Below, piece after piece: positions 12,042 to 23,133 of a stretch of DNA of 64,000 bases (its first letter is position 1; every line of letters begins with the position of its first letter). The notes beneath the pieces were generated by a model. That model saw only the letters and a list, made by a program, of their open reading frames with translations, did not search any database and was not told the DNA's origin. Location: NCBI RefSeq assembly GCF_025024155.1, contig NW_026251794.1:62001-126000 (forward strand). The letters are read 5' to 3'. The stretch is from Gamsiella multidivaricata (Eukaryota > Mortierellomycota > Mortierellomycetes > Mortierellales > Mortierellaceae). The position numbers and the translations under genes are program-made.

Positions 12042-13942
12042 ATGGCTCCAACCATCATCGAATCCAGAAAACCACAGTATCTGACTGCAGAGTGCATCAG
12101 CTGCAACACCCCCGTCGAGTTCCTGATGCCACAGACCACAGGAGAGACCATTTACATCGAGTGCTATGCCTGCAAACAGGTCCTCAGTATCGATATCCAA
12201 TACCCTCAAAAGGGTGCCGCCGCCTCTGCTTCCACCGGAACAAAAAGTGCACCCAACAGCAGCAGCTCCTCCGCCAACAACAAGACAACTTCTAAGCCAA
12301 AGAAGACAGGCGCAGGCACAGGTAAGATATTGACTGGAATCCATTGCGAAGACATCCTCCATTGTACAGAAACGACCAAGCAGTATATATGCCATAACTA
12401 ACAACAAAAACAAAAAACACTTTTTACTACAGATGCTAGTCCCCTCGAAACCGAGCTCTACGATATCCTGGGCGTGCCTGTGGATGCTACTCCTGCTCAG
12501 ATCAAGAAGAACTACAGGGCCCTGGCCTTGCAAAACCACCCCGACAAGAATCCAGACCCCGACTCACATGAAAAGGTGAATAACATGCGATTACGACACA
12601 TGTCATTACGGTAACCTTTCTCTTCATCCCCTTCAGCCAACCCGCCAACCAAGAGACGACTGTAACTGGGATGGACCATTGGAACATGGCAATGTCATCA
12701 AGTCAAGACTATGGACTCGCGGATAGCAGCATCGGCATTCAATGGATATTAAAGAAGATGCCTTATTCGATCATCGAGCATGTCCTCTAATATCTTGTTC
12801 CTTTTCTCACTTTTCTGATAATAGTTCCAAAAGATCTCGGAGGCGTATCAGGTTCTGTCCGACCCAAAGCTGCGATCCGATTACAACATGTATGGTCATA
12901 ATAAGGAAGTCTCTCCAGAAGGTGGTTTCGGTAAGCAGTTGCGGTGGCGAAATGACGCCAAGACAAAAAAAAAAAAAAAAAAAAAAAAAGAATAGTAATA
13001 ATTGAACAGTGTTATCCCTCCAGTGTCGCAAGACCGTTAATATTAACCCGTGGGCTCTATTGTTATTCTCTTAGTGAATCCGGAGGCATTCTTCAAGCAG
13101 CAATTTGGAGGAGATCGCTTTGTCGACATTATCGGAGAAATCTCGATCGGACGCGATATGCGCGACGCCCTGAATGAGCCTGAGGATGAGGAAGCAGCAG
13201 ATTTGACGCCGGAGGAGAAGGCAAAGCGAGAGGCGACCGTCACCGAGTCGAAGGACAAGGCCAGGGATGAGGCGCGTCAGGCAAGAGTTGACAAGCTGGT
13301 CAAGAATTTGGTTCACAAGCTTAGCATCTATACAGACGGACCCTGCGACTACCAGGCCGCCAAGGCGTACCAAGAGATGATTCGTTTGGAAGCTGAGGAG
13401 CTGAAGGCTGAGAGCTATGGTGTCGAACTGCTGCATGCAATCGGTTTCACCTACACACTGAAGGCCAAGCAGTACCTTGGTAAGAACGAGATGCTAGGCT
13501 TGGGCAGCTGGTTCCACGGCGTCCGCGAGAAGGGCCATATTTTGTCTGAAACTGTGTCGACTCTTCGTGCAGCGATGGACCTGCAGCAGAGCTTTAGTCA
13601 GCTGCAAGAGGCCGAGAAGGAAGAGATGGATGAGGCAGCCAAGAAGGCCCTTGAGGAGGCTGCTGCGTCAAAAGGTCTCCGTGCTCTTTGGAAGGGATCC
13701 AAGCTTGAGGTTGAAGGTAAGAAGACCGCAATGATATCTTTGCAGGATGCCTAAAGGGAACAAAGGACAGTTGGGCTGATGTTAATTGTTTTTTATAATT
13801 AGGTGTTCTGCGTGATGTCTGTGACAAGGTTCTGGGCGATCCTTCAGTACCCAAGCCAATACTACTGAAGCGCGCCAGTGCTCTCAAGATCATCGGAGCT
13901 GTATTTGAGGGCGTCAAGCCTGACAAGCCTACAACGCCTTAA
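12042..13942 (+). CDS. DnaJ (Hsp40) co-chaperone with DnaJ-X domain and N-terminal CxxC pair
   Basis: J-domain proteins stimulate Hsp70 ATPase. The DnaJ-X group includes yeast Caj1 and the peroxisome-related Djp1. Five exons join in phase (12042-12321, 12433-12575, 12825-12930, 13075-13716, 13803-13942) for 436 residues. The J domain spans about residues 100-165, with the HPD tripeptide at 129-131 and [15 protein letters not shown] completing it. The DnaJ-X region follows: [20 protein letters not shown], then [17 protein letters not shown], then [19 protein letters not shown]. Unlike Caj1, the J domain is not N-terminal. It is preceded by about 95 residues with C18-x2-C21 and C41-x2-C44, a possible zinc knuckle, and a Ser/Thr/Lys linker. 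The ATG has a good context (ACCATGG). No signal peptide or membrane segment is seen, so it is probably cytosolic. Confidence 0.93.
12965..12989. repeat. A25 homopolymer in DnaJ intron 3
   Basis: Twenty-five consecutive A residues in the intron between exons 3 and 4 of the DnaJ gene. Confidence 0.9.
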
Positions 13943-14825
13943 AAGCAAGGATACAGCGATGCAAAAAAAAAAAAAAGAGACGGACATGGGGCCCCATAGA
14001 TATCCCTCCGCGGAGCATAATGAAGCAAAGGCATTTGATAAGCGGAGCTCTACAAAAAAATAAAAAAATAAAAAAATAAAGCAACAGCTGTTGGTTCACA
14101 ATCGTTGCCTTTTCTTTCAGTTCTGTTGCAAGGGTCTTGAAGTCGCTAGGTACATGTTCTGCGCTGCAAATGCTGTGCAAGAATGTGCTGGACATCCATC
14201 ACACACATCGTATCATATAACTTTGTCGGTGTTCAATTCAGCGGCGAATTGAACGAACGAATTAAACGCAATCGACCTGCCCTTCTTTTTTATCGTCAAA
14301 AGCTGGTGAAGGCGGTTTCGATATTGCTCGTTTCCTTCAATTGTTTTTTGCACATTTTTGCTTCTTGAAGCGCAGCATTTTCCTTTGAACCTTGGCTGTG
14401 TCCAAAAGATCTTCGAGGCATGAGCTGTCCCATGCCATGTGGCATCTGTGCGGCTCACAATTTTATTATTTGGCTGCATGGTGTATGTTGTTGTTGTTAT
14501 ATTCGAGGAAGTGGTTCCCTTTGCCAATGCTCGTAAGAAAGAGGGAGAGGAACGACGATTGTGTTGTTGCTTCCACGTCACTTTTGTCCTATTTCTCGTC
14601 AAAAGCGAATCGCTGTTTGCCATCATCCCGTTCAAGTGCCCTGAATCTCTCCTCCATTCAGCTGGGTCCTTGTTCCTGTCCTCCCTTGTCCTCCCTTCCC
14701 AAAAGAGGAATCGGGTCACACCCTCACACCCTCTCCATTCAACACTCCTCATCCCACACCTCTAATCTCTGCACTTCCCCACACTCTGAAAACCGCAACC
14801 ACTTTCCCCTTTCTTTCCTTCGCTA

Positions 14826-14891
<66 letters not shown>

Positions 14892-14927
14892 TCCTCTTTC
14901 TCGCTCTCTTTCTCTCACATTTCCGAT
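13943..14927. other. Intergenic: DnaJ 3' flank and folliculin promoter
   Basis: 985 bp with poly-A-rich DnaJ 3' UTR (13965-14090), an unremarkable middle, and a long CT-rich leader ending in a (CT)n array before the folliculin ATG. No coding signal. Confidence 0.6.
14832..14872. repeat. (CT)n array in folliculin leader
   Basis: About 20 CT dinucleotides in the presumptive 5' UTR, followed after one G interruption by further CT copies up to about 14890. Confidence 0.9.
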
Positions 14928-16505
14928 ATGAATGCACTCATCGCCCTTGCAGTCTGGTGCCAACCCCACGGTCCAGTCACGATCCTCACCACACAGCATC
15001 GACGACCAACTTCATCCTCTCTCTGCAACGGCAAACGCCCCGTCAAAGATAGCTCCACACAACCCAGCACCAGCACCAGCAACAGTAGTAGCAACGGCCA
15101 TTTAGATGCCGGCAACGATACCCCACACAAATCACCATCCGTTCCACAGCAGAATGAAGCCCATTCAAAAGACTCTGTATCAGCAGCACAACCTCCCAAA
15201 GATATCTCAAGTTCCAACTCCTCGCTCGACACCCAGGCACGTCCGACCTCTGCTTCCCCCCCAACCTCAACAACCGATACAACAGCCACGACAGCAACCT
15301 CCGTCTCCTCGAACTCACACACTCTGGAACCCAAGAAATCGAGGCGATCTCTACATCAGCAATCACCTAGTACTAATTCGGGCCCCAGTCCTGTCGGTGG
15401 ACGCCCTTCGTCAGCACACCCAGCCTTATCGCCCCCAAGCAACGCCAGCAGCAATTCGTGTGAATGTCAATTCAGTGTGCCTAGTGGGGAAAAGTCGCTC
15501 CACTCGGTCGATCCTTTCAACAAGGAGTTGTCGTATATCAGTCAGCCTGCTCCCGTGGATGCGAGTTTGTTTGCACCTATCCGTATTGCCTGCATTCGAT
15601 CGTATGTTTTCTCTCTCTGCAGCCTTGCTACCTTGCAGGTTGTTTGTTGTGTGCTTTGCATTGCATTTGCATTTGCGTACTTGCGCGTTTTGGACAAAAA
15701 TAAAAAAAAAGCAGGGCATTGTTCATTGTTCTGCTTTTTTTTTTTTTTTTTTTTTTTTTTTGGGCTTGTACGCATACGTTTGTTTCGTTCGTTCCACAGG
15801 AAACAGAGCCAGAATAGGGATGCACAAACCGCATAACGCAGAACACAATACACCTAGGCACAATACACTAACATGGCTGCTTTCGATCTTCATGATCATT
15901 TACTATTATTTTTTTTCTCTTATTTCCTTGCAGACTCAACTCGGAGACGTACTGCGGACGAGAGGGCTCAGTGTTCTTTGGCGACGGCATGAACGGTTAC
16001 GTGCTCTCGTACATGTTTACGGTGTATGATGCACAATCTCGAGGGCACCGGGTCAAGTACACGATCATGACTATGATGACCGACCGTGTCTATCTCGTCG
16101 CCAGTATGGAGTATCTAATCAGGTCAGTCAATCGTATTCTGTGTCCATGTCTTTTCTTTTTTTCTTCTTTTCTTTCTGGTGCTCGTTGTTGGTGTCTGAA
16201 AGCAGCACAGCCTACAAATGCAATTGCTAATAAATAAATGTATATATTTTTTTTCCTTCTCCAGCCAGTTTCAAGTGATCGCGTCCAACCTACAGTCGAT
16301 GGCGAACGCCCTATGCTCTCAACAACCCTCGCCTGCGACGAGATCTTTCTCCTTTTCCTCATCCCATCATCGAGGATCCATCATGCCCGAGAGTAACGTT
16401 TCATGATTTTATACTGCGCTTTGAATATGAGTGGAAGGGGAGGGAGGAGCTTCGAAATATCGGGAGATTAAGAAAAGTCTGTGTTTTTTTTTTGTCTCCG
16501 CCGAC

Positions 16506-16540
<35 letters not shown>

Positions 16541-18196
16541 TTTCAATTTAATTAGATGCGCCGACAAAGCGAGGACGACCCCTGACGGACGTATTGGCAA
16601 AGCCCGATATCTTTGTGCAATTACACGCGGCGTTTGTGTCGGTGCTGAGTAATTGTAGTCGACGGCTGACGGAGCGGCATGTACAGGGACGACCGAATGT
16701 AATGAGCCCCTTATAGAGTGCTTTATCATGTTTGCCTTCTGCGGATGTTACTGTATACATCGATGAAGAGGGTTAACCCTTTTTTTTTAATGTATGAATA
16801 GAGTGAGTGCTTGCTACATGAACGGAGTCAGGAACAGCAGCAGCAGGAAAGTCAAGGATCATCAACAGAGACCGGAGATCAAGTATCGTTGATCAATTCA
16901 TTACGGGATCTAAGGCGCGCGCTGGGACAACAGCCGTTCAATCGACTCGTGTGGAACGGCGTTGTTGGAAACCAGGTCATTGTGCGCGGCGAAGATACCA
17001 AGATCGTGCATGAGATCATTCGATCCTTAGAGGTAAATGACAAGGACACATTACAGGATAATATCCAATGCTCTTCTTTAGTTGCATCTGTATGAGAGCC
17101 AGGTATACTAATTCCTGAATATTATTTTCTTTCGATTTTTTTTCTCGCAAATGCTAGGATGTATTACCGAAGGATTGCTGCACGATTATCACGGACGGAT
17201 CAAGCTACGAACCCAGTTATGCATGCAACATCCTCGGCCTCGATCGATCGATCCCCATACCCCCGGACTTGGATCCACAGGACTTTATTTTACTGGATAT
17301 CTGTCCCATCGATCCTGACAACCAGATTCCAACGCCCCCTATCTCTCTCCCAACTGAGAATAAGCTCAAGATCGGAACCACAACAACGACAACGTCTCCA
17401 GGATATCAGGCGGACTGGTCCAGTGCTACGCTTGTTGCAGACATGGAGGCGCTTTCAACACAAATGGAGAACACTACGGCCGCGGATGGGAAACTATTGG
17501 ACGGCCAGGCAGATGGAACGAGGTTACCGACATCGCTGCCGACTGAGGATTCTTCTTTGCACAATAACAGCGATGATATGCGACAGAGATATCTGTTGCA
17601 GGCCGGCGAGGAACCGCCCGAGGCGCTAGAGCCGCCAGGGTTCGGGGATATGAATGGGCTGGATGCTTTGGGGAAGCGGATGCACCAACAATCGCCGCCT
17701 TCGCCGCTTCTGCAACACCAGCACCAGCAGCAGCAGCAGCAGCAGGGTGTGTGTGCACTATATATTGAGACGGTGAATGAGATTTTAGACTTGAAGATGC
17801 CAAGAGCGATCGAGTCGAAGCGGCTAGCGCTACTGAGAGAGGAATGGATTAGGTATGAAGAGATAAGAAGACTGTCCGTCGGGGAGGGATTTGTTCGTTA
17901 TACGAAGACTTGTTCACTAACAGAGTGCCTGTTTGCTTGTTTTTATCGCAAATAGTAAATCGATCCAGTTTCATAACCTGTACAAGGCTGGCAAGGCGTC
18001 GAATGAGGCTGTGGTGGAACGGTTTTTGAGGTCCTTGAGGGTTGATCGGCGGGATCTGAAGATCTTGAGGTTCTTTACACGGTGTGCGAAATCGAGTACT
18101 TTCCAGGCGCAGAAATATCGAAGCGAGGATCCTATCGCTGTCGCTGTTAATCAGCAACAACAACAGCAACAGCAACAAGAGCAACAGCAGCAATAG
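14928..18196 (+). CDS. FLCN: Folliculin / Lst7 homologue (longin-DENN)
   Basis: Folliculin/Lst7 with its FNIP/Lst4 partner is a GTPase-activating complex for Rag/Gtr GTPases at the vacuole or lysosome in amino-acid signalling to TOR (family knowledge). Seven exons join in phase (14928-15601, 15934-16122, 16265-16392, 16556-16698, 16802-17032, 17158-17852, 17956-18196) for 766 residues. Diagnostic blocks are the N-terminus MNALIALAVWCQPHGPVTIL, ETYCGREGSVFFGDGMNGYV, VKYTIMTMMTDRVYLV, a DENN block with LRDLRRALGQQPFNRLVWNG and VVGNQVIVRGEDT, and CNILGLDRSIPIPPDL. Fungal insertions are Ser/Thr-rich after residue 35 and Gln-rich (about residues 620-640 and the C-terminal tail). The donor after exon 3 (GTAACG at 16393) was chosen over a nearby GT because only it keeps the downstream block in frame. 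Introns carry A32 and T27 runs. Confidence 0.92.
15735..15761. repeat. T27 homopolymer in folliculin intron 1
   Basis: Twenty-seven consecutive T residues in the first intron. Confidence 0.85.
16507..16538. repeat. A32 homopolymer in folliculin intron 3
   Basis: Thirty-two consecutive A residues 17 bp upstream of the acceptor of exon 4, unusually close for a purine run. Confidence 0.9.
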
Positions 18197-18959
18197 GAGT
18201 AGTGGAGAAGAATAAAGATAAAAAAAAAAAAAATAGAGTTGCCATGGGCAATGCAGCATATTTCTTATACACTTTTGTGAATTGTGATGCGGAGTTGATC
18301 TTCTTGTTTTTCAAGAACGGCACAACACAGCACAGCACAGCACAGCACATTCTCCCGCCCTCCCCTCTCCTTTTCAAAACTTTGGTGGTAACAGTCCAGG
18401 CACACAGCAGCATATCCGCACAAACACGTGTGTACGTGTGCTTTTTCTACACCCACAGCCAGCCAATGAAAAGGCGACGACCTGTGCGTGCCTACATTGT
18501 GTGCAAAGTCAAGGGCGGGGCAACCTGAAAAGGAGACAACTGGTCTTGTACTGAAAATGCGTTTCCATCCGCTATGTCGGATCAAGGGCTCGCACTTTTT
18601 ATATTTTTTAAATTCACTCCCTCCTTAGCGTCCTGCACGTGCTCGCAAAAAAGCTTGTTCGTCTCAGGTTCTCAGGCGCGGTGGCACCCTTTTTCATATC
18701 TGTTCTGTCCACATGTGGCAGTGCACATTCGCCCTCTGCGGAAGAGTAGAAAATAAACACGCCCCGGGGGACGGGCACAGGAGCACACATAAGCTCAGCC
18801 CATGCTCAGGCTGATTCCCATTTGCAAAAGCAGTAGCTTGCTCATTCCTCATTCCTCTCGTCTGCTTCTCCCTCATCCTCACTACATCCCACACTTTCTT
18901 CAAACCCAAAAACCATAATAAGAAAGCGTCCCCCCACCCCCCTCCCAACAACAACAACA
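18197..18959. other. Intergenic between folliculin and membrane protein
   Basis: 763 bp with an A-rich folliculin 3' end and a short CACAG pentamer array (about 18326-18348). Pyrimidine-rich sequence and (CAA)n precede the next ATG. No gene seen. Confidence 0.5.
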
Positions 18960-20720
18960 ATGGGCATCCTCCTCCCTTTCTGCGTAGCTACCGACAACAC
19001 TCGGCTCTACGCGATCGCGAGGGCCACTCCTTACACCAGCAAAACCGAGTACTTCCTGCTGATCAAATCCAACGATAACCCCTCCTCAGACCTCTCAAAC
19101 CTCAACTGGACCCTAGTCAGCGCCGTCCCCGTTGCTGGATACACCAACATCAAGGTCTACGACCTCGAATCCCTTTACACCTGCGCCATAAACGACGCCG
19201 GTGTTTTTTCGATTATCGCTACTGATCTGATATCGGCCGCCTACCTGGGTCTACAGTACCAACCCCTGGGCACCGGAGGCAGTGGCCCTGCGCCGGTGGT
19301 TGGCGGCGGAGTGTGGAAAAACTTTACGTTTGGGGCGACTTACAATTGGCCTACTATATCCGGGACGCCTTTGTTTAACCTGAAGGATATACAGGGCATA
19401 AATACTTTGATGCAGGTTTACATTGCACAGAACTTGACGGATTTTTTCGTTGCGGCGTTGGATTCAACGACGATGGTCATGAACCGAGGAGAGGCGCCTT
19501 GGGCTATCGTACGGACCCCTCCACCTCTTGCTTTTTTTTTCACTGAATTGTTATCATCTTTATGAAAAGAAAACGGACTGTTGCGTTCTGTGACATTCTC
19601 CTAATATCGCATTTCTATTGCCCTTGATTGGTTTACTTAGGGCCCAGACCATACATACTGGGCGAACCATGCGGTCGCACACGTAGGCAGTTCAATGTAC
19701 ACCTTTGGCGAGGGGTGGCCCAATGAGTATATCATCACAATTCCATGGGCATCTCCTACAACGACTGTTCCATCGGGCGGCAGCAAATTCGATAATGCTA
19801 CGGCAATCACGGCGGTGTGTGGGACATCCCTCGTAGGATTGAGTATGAGGCCCATGGGAGATCGGCTCCTTATCGGTTGCTTGGTATGGGACATAAGACA
19901 TGCGCCGTCCGTGTATTTAAAAAAAAAAACCCCCCTCGTGGGCGCAGCACTTAAGACGGCTTGCAACTTACGTCTCACTTTTCTTCTTCTTCCTTTCCAG
20001 AACCAAAGGCCCGGACACTTCTTTTCCTACGACGGGAACACGATAACGCAATATGCACCCGTACTGAACGTGCCCACGCAGTACCTGTCCATGGTTCACT
20101 TTCCGGGAACCCCAAACCCCTTTGTATTCATGCACGATCAATCCAGTCTGTATTCCATACCCCTGAATGGAACCCTGGCTAGCACTGTGATCATCAGTCG
20201 ACAGAACTTTACGATCGCGGAATGCTATGGAATCAATCCGTCTCCGGCGCCATCGTCTACTGGATCTGTCTCCCAAGTACCTTTCGCGACCGATACTGTT
20301 GGATCCAACAGCTCATCTGGTGGAGGTGCTGGGCTGGGTAGTAGCAGCGCAGGGCTCATTGGAGGTGTTTGTGCGGTGGTGGTCCTTGTGATTGTAGGAC
20401 TTACATTGGTATATTTCAGAAAGAAGCGGCAGTTGCAGGAAGGGCAAAAGAAAGTGGGGGCGAAGATGGAGTATTATCAGAACCCTGAAGAAAAGATGTA
20501 CCCGCCACAGAGTATGCAGAACATGGCACCCATGACAAATATTACGACGAGAAGGCCTGAGGAGTGGCAAGCGGTTCAGGTACATCACCATCAACAGCAA
20601 TACCAGCCACAATACCAGCCATTATACCAGCAGCAGCAGCAGCAGCCAATGGAAAGTTACCAGTACAGTCATTTGCAGTCAAACGCGACATATTCCAAAG
20701 CAGAACTAGAGGATGATTGA
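18960..20720 (+). CDS. Single-pass membrane protein with large N-terminal domain, function unknown
   Basis: I do not recognise a named family. Three exons (18960-19508, 19641-19883, 20001-20720) join in phase for 503 residues. Residues 1-360 are rich in aromatic and Gly/Ser residues with recurring short strand-like stretches and several N-x-S/T sites, reminiscent of extracellular beta-propeller domains. A Ser/Gly-rich stalk follows. A hydrophobic segment at about 381-404 (LIGGVCAVVVLVIVGLTLVY) ends in RKKR, the expected stop-transfer. The cytosolic tail is Gln/Tyr/Pro-rich. This suggests type I topology, but the N-terminus starting at the only plausible ATG (MGILLPFCVATDN) has no convincing signal peptide. 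An upstream exon may be missing, or the copy may have lost its leader. Role in sensing or adhesion is inference only. Confidence 0.75.
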
Positions 20721-22770
20721 GATACACGAATAGAGGACGAGACTTGCTATCCTCCATGATAATAATAATAAACAGCACTAACGCATTGTTCTAATAATTT
20801 GCACCATTCAGGTCATAAATTTTGCTGACCTTCCCATATGTTTTCCCATAATTGAATAAGAGTGATATATTTTAGAATAGATAAAATAGGGAGGTCGGTC
20901 ATATCCTGACTTTGTTGACCCCAGCTCTGACTTGCACAAATACGACCATTGTTTACTATGCATCAGTCGCACAATGCACACCATGGACCATAACTCTATT
21001 TCCACCAAGAGACCAAGAGACAACGGAGAAGGGTCTTCCACAAGTGCCTCTTTCTCCTCTTTCTCCTCTTTCTCTGCCAATGGAGTCGACATTGCACATG
21101 CTGGTCAAGGTGATGGTATGCTCTGACATTAGCCAGCTGAAACGCTACTCATCACACCGATCGACAACACCAACTTACTATTCCTTCTTCGTATCCACCG
21201 CTCGTATATTCATGTATATAGCTGCTGCCGCTTCGTGCCAGGCTTTCGGAGACTCAGTAGACACGCCAGAATATGCCTATGCATATAGCGATGTACTCGA
21301 GGGATCGTCTGGCAATATCTATGTAGAGCGCGACGACCCGACGTTTGCTGAACGCGTTGATCAAGAAGACGACACGGACGACGATACGACAGATGAGGAT
21401 ACAGACTACGGCTTAGACGACGTCGATGGCACCAGTGTTGCAATGAGTGGCGAGGAGGAGTGTCGGGAACAACTGCTGGATAGGCGTAGCAAGAGAAAGG
21501 CGGAACAAGCACCAGGGAAGGCGCGACCTGCTCGCAGGAGGGCAACAATGGAATCCAGCGACCAGACTGCACAGCAACTGTCCACATTCACTTCCAAGGC
21601 CTCCGTCCAGCAACACCCCTTTTCTGCCCCCAAGGCCTTCAGCACAATCAGCTCCTTCAAGGCCATTATGGTCAAGCAGTACAGGTTGATTTTTTTGCTT
21701 CTCACCCTCGAGTTCGCATATTGTCTTCTCGATGGACTTGTTGGGAGGTCCTGCCGTGATCGAGTACTGCTTTTTGTGTTCCCCTCCAATTTGAGCCCGC
21801 GTCCTAGCTGCTTTTTGGCTTCTTGGAATGCTTGGTACTCATCCTGCTGTATAGGGGATCTAACAACGAGCTTTGTAACTTCTACTATTAGTTATATTTA
21901 CAACAGGAGACGCCGCGCGATTAGGACTTCGGCGAGGGCGTGCTTCGGTCATTTACTGGTTCGCGGTGCAGGGTCTTCCTTTAGATCGGAATGAATTGAC
22001 ACAAAGGTAAAATAGACTAGACAGAGATAGAAGGAAATAAATATAGGGAGTTGTTTGGCTAAATGGTTCGAGCTAGGACTATGTTCCATTGAGAATGACT
22101 GGGGGTAGTTACAAGGTATTCACATATATGATGTCCGATGAAGTGAGAAGTCGCGACAATGAAGTCCACCCCTCAGGAGTCGTTGTATGGCAATGTTCGC
22201 TGATTAGGCCTCCATTGTACCTTTATAATACCGTTTCACGAGGGTAAGCCGATGACGGATGCTCAATAATGAGACGATCGGAGATCGGGGAAACGTTACA
22301 ATTGATAGTGCAAAGGTGGCGAATGATCAGGCTTGGCATTCTCTGTTGATTGTATCTCGTTGCGTGGGTTGCTGACGACGGCAGTCAGTACCTGTCGATG
22401 ATGCGGTGTTATCCGGACAATCTGGACGAATGCATACAAGATATATATGTGAAGAAGACTCTGGTTCAGGAACCAGACCGTTTATTCTTTTATTCTGGGA
22501 GCGGTGCTCTTCCTCGTAATTTAATAGCAAAAGTTCTCATAGGCTTTAGTCCTTTGAAGGTTGACCGCGCTACTTGACTGATTTCCCTATCCTCCATTGC
22601 ATCCCTAGCGACCTAACTAGATTTGCGCCTACCTGCGTACGTTGGAAACAGCGATGATGGGGATGCGGGTGGACATCTGTGTCAGGCCGTGGCAAAGCTA
22701 CTTGTATATCACTGATCGTGCTTCGTGCCAAGCGACTAGCGTCTATCAGTGTGATGGCTCTTTATCAAAG
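20721..22770. other. Gene-poor region left of the fusion nuclease
   Basis: About 2 kb. It contains a possible acidic ORF (described separately) and, from 21700 to 22770, short open frames without convincing codon or motif signal. No terminal inverted repeats were recognised by eye. Confidence 0.4.
20974..21684 (+). CDS. Possible small acidic/basic protein, unknown
   Basis: Low-confidence gene model. A first exon from ATG 20974 or 20983 encodes a short Ser/Phe-rich peptide. Skipping a candidate intron (donor GTATGC at 21116) leads to an open frame that runs at least from 21252 to 21684. That frame has a dense Asp/Thr cluster (EDDTDDDTTDEDTDYGLDD) followed by Lys/Arg-rich and Ser/Thr-rich segments. 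The frame stays open into a hydrophobic tail up to 21994, but a GT donor at 21685 would exclude it. Nothing was recognised by family. It could equally be the remains of a decayed gene. Confidence 0.28.
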
Positions 22771-22890
22771 CCTTTTGTTATTGTGGTAATGCCTTTCTTT
22801 ATTGTGGAAAGTCTTTGTTACGGTGGTAATACCTTTCTTTATTGTGGAAGGTCTTTTTTATTGCGGAAAGTCTTTTTTATTGTGGAAAAG
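22771..22890 (+). repeat. Six-unit 19-21 bp tandem array upstream of the FEN1-Fanzor gene
   Basis: Six head-to-tail degenerate units of the form CTTTNTTATTGTGGAAAGT, 19-21 bp each. Units 1 and 3 carry a GTGGTAAT variant; units 2 and 4 are nearly identical. The array ends 18 bp before a TATAAG element, so it occupies the proximal promoter of the fusion gene. Confidence 0.8.
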
Positions 22891-22908
22891 CAGACATTGC
22901 TTCTCGCC

Positions 22909-22914
22909 TATAAG
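22909..22914 (+). promoter_or_regulatory. TATA-like element of the FEN1-Fanzor gene
   Basis: TATAAG followed about 30 bp later by a pyrimidine-rich TCTCTTC/CATCATCC region, a plausible start site. The same TATAAG plus CT-rich layout precedes the superoxide dismutase gene at 37705. Confidence 0.55.
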
Positions 22915-23033
22915 TATTCTGCCACACACTTCACAGCTCTCTTCGTTCATCATCCTTTCTCCTCATCGCCCTTTGCCCGGAGTTCACTATCCATATACAC
23001 CTTCACGCTAGATACTATACGCCTGTAGAAAAG

Positions 23034-23123
23034 GTAATGTACCCTCCAAGCCTATCCTTCCATATCTTCAGCGTCCTTACGCGAGGGTTTCACTAACGCT
23101 GCTAAGCTTTCAACCCAACATAG
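23034..23123 (+). other. Predicted 5' UTR intron of the FEN1-Fanzor gene
   Basis: GTAATG donor after AAAAG, a CTAAC-type branch motif near 23093-23098, and a CATAG acceptor 10 bp before the ATG at 23134. Inferred from splice consensus only. Confidence 0.5.
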
Positions 23124-23133
23124 TGATCGCAGC

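Noticed and set aside
22060..22100. tRNA-like GGTTCGA motif
   Set aside because: No acceptor stem, D-arm or anticodon arm could be built around it; other GGTTCGA hits at 27430 and 58450 likewise failed.
22771..22890. Possible CRISPR-like array
   Set aside because: Units are contiguous and degenerate without unique spacers; the genome is eukaryotic.
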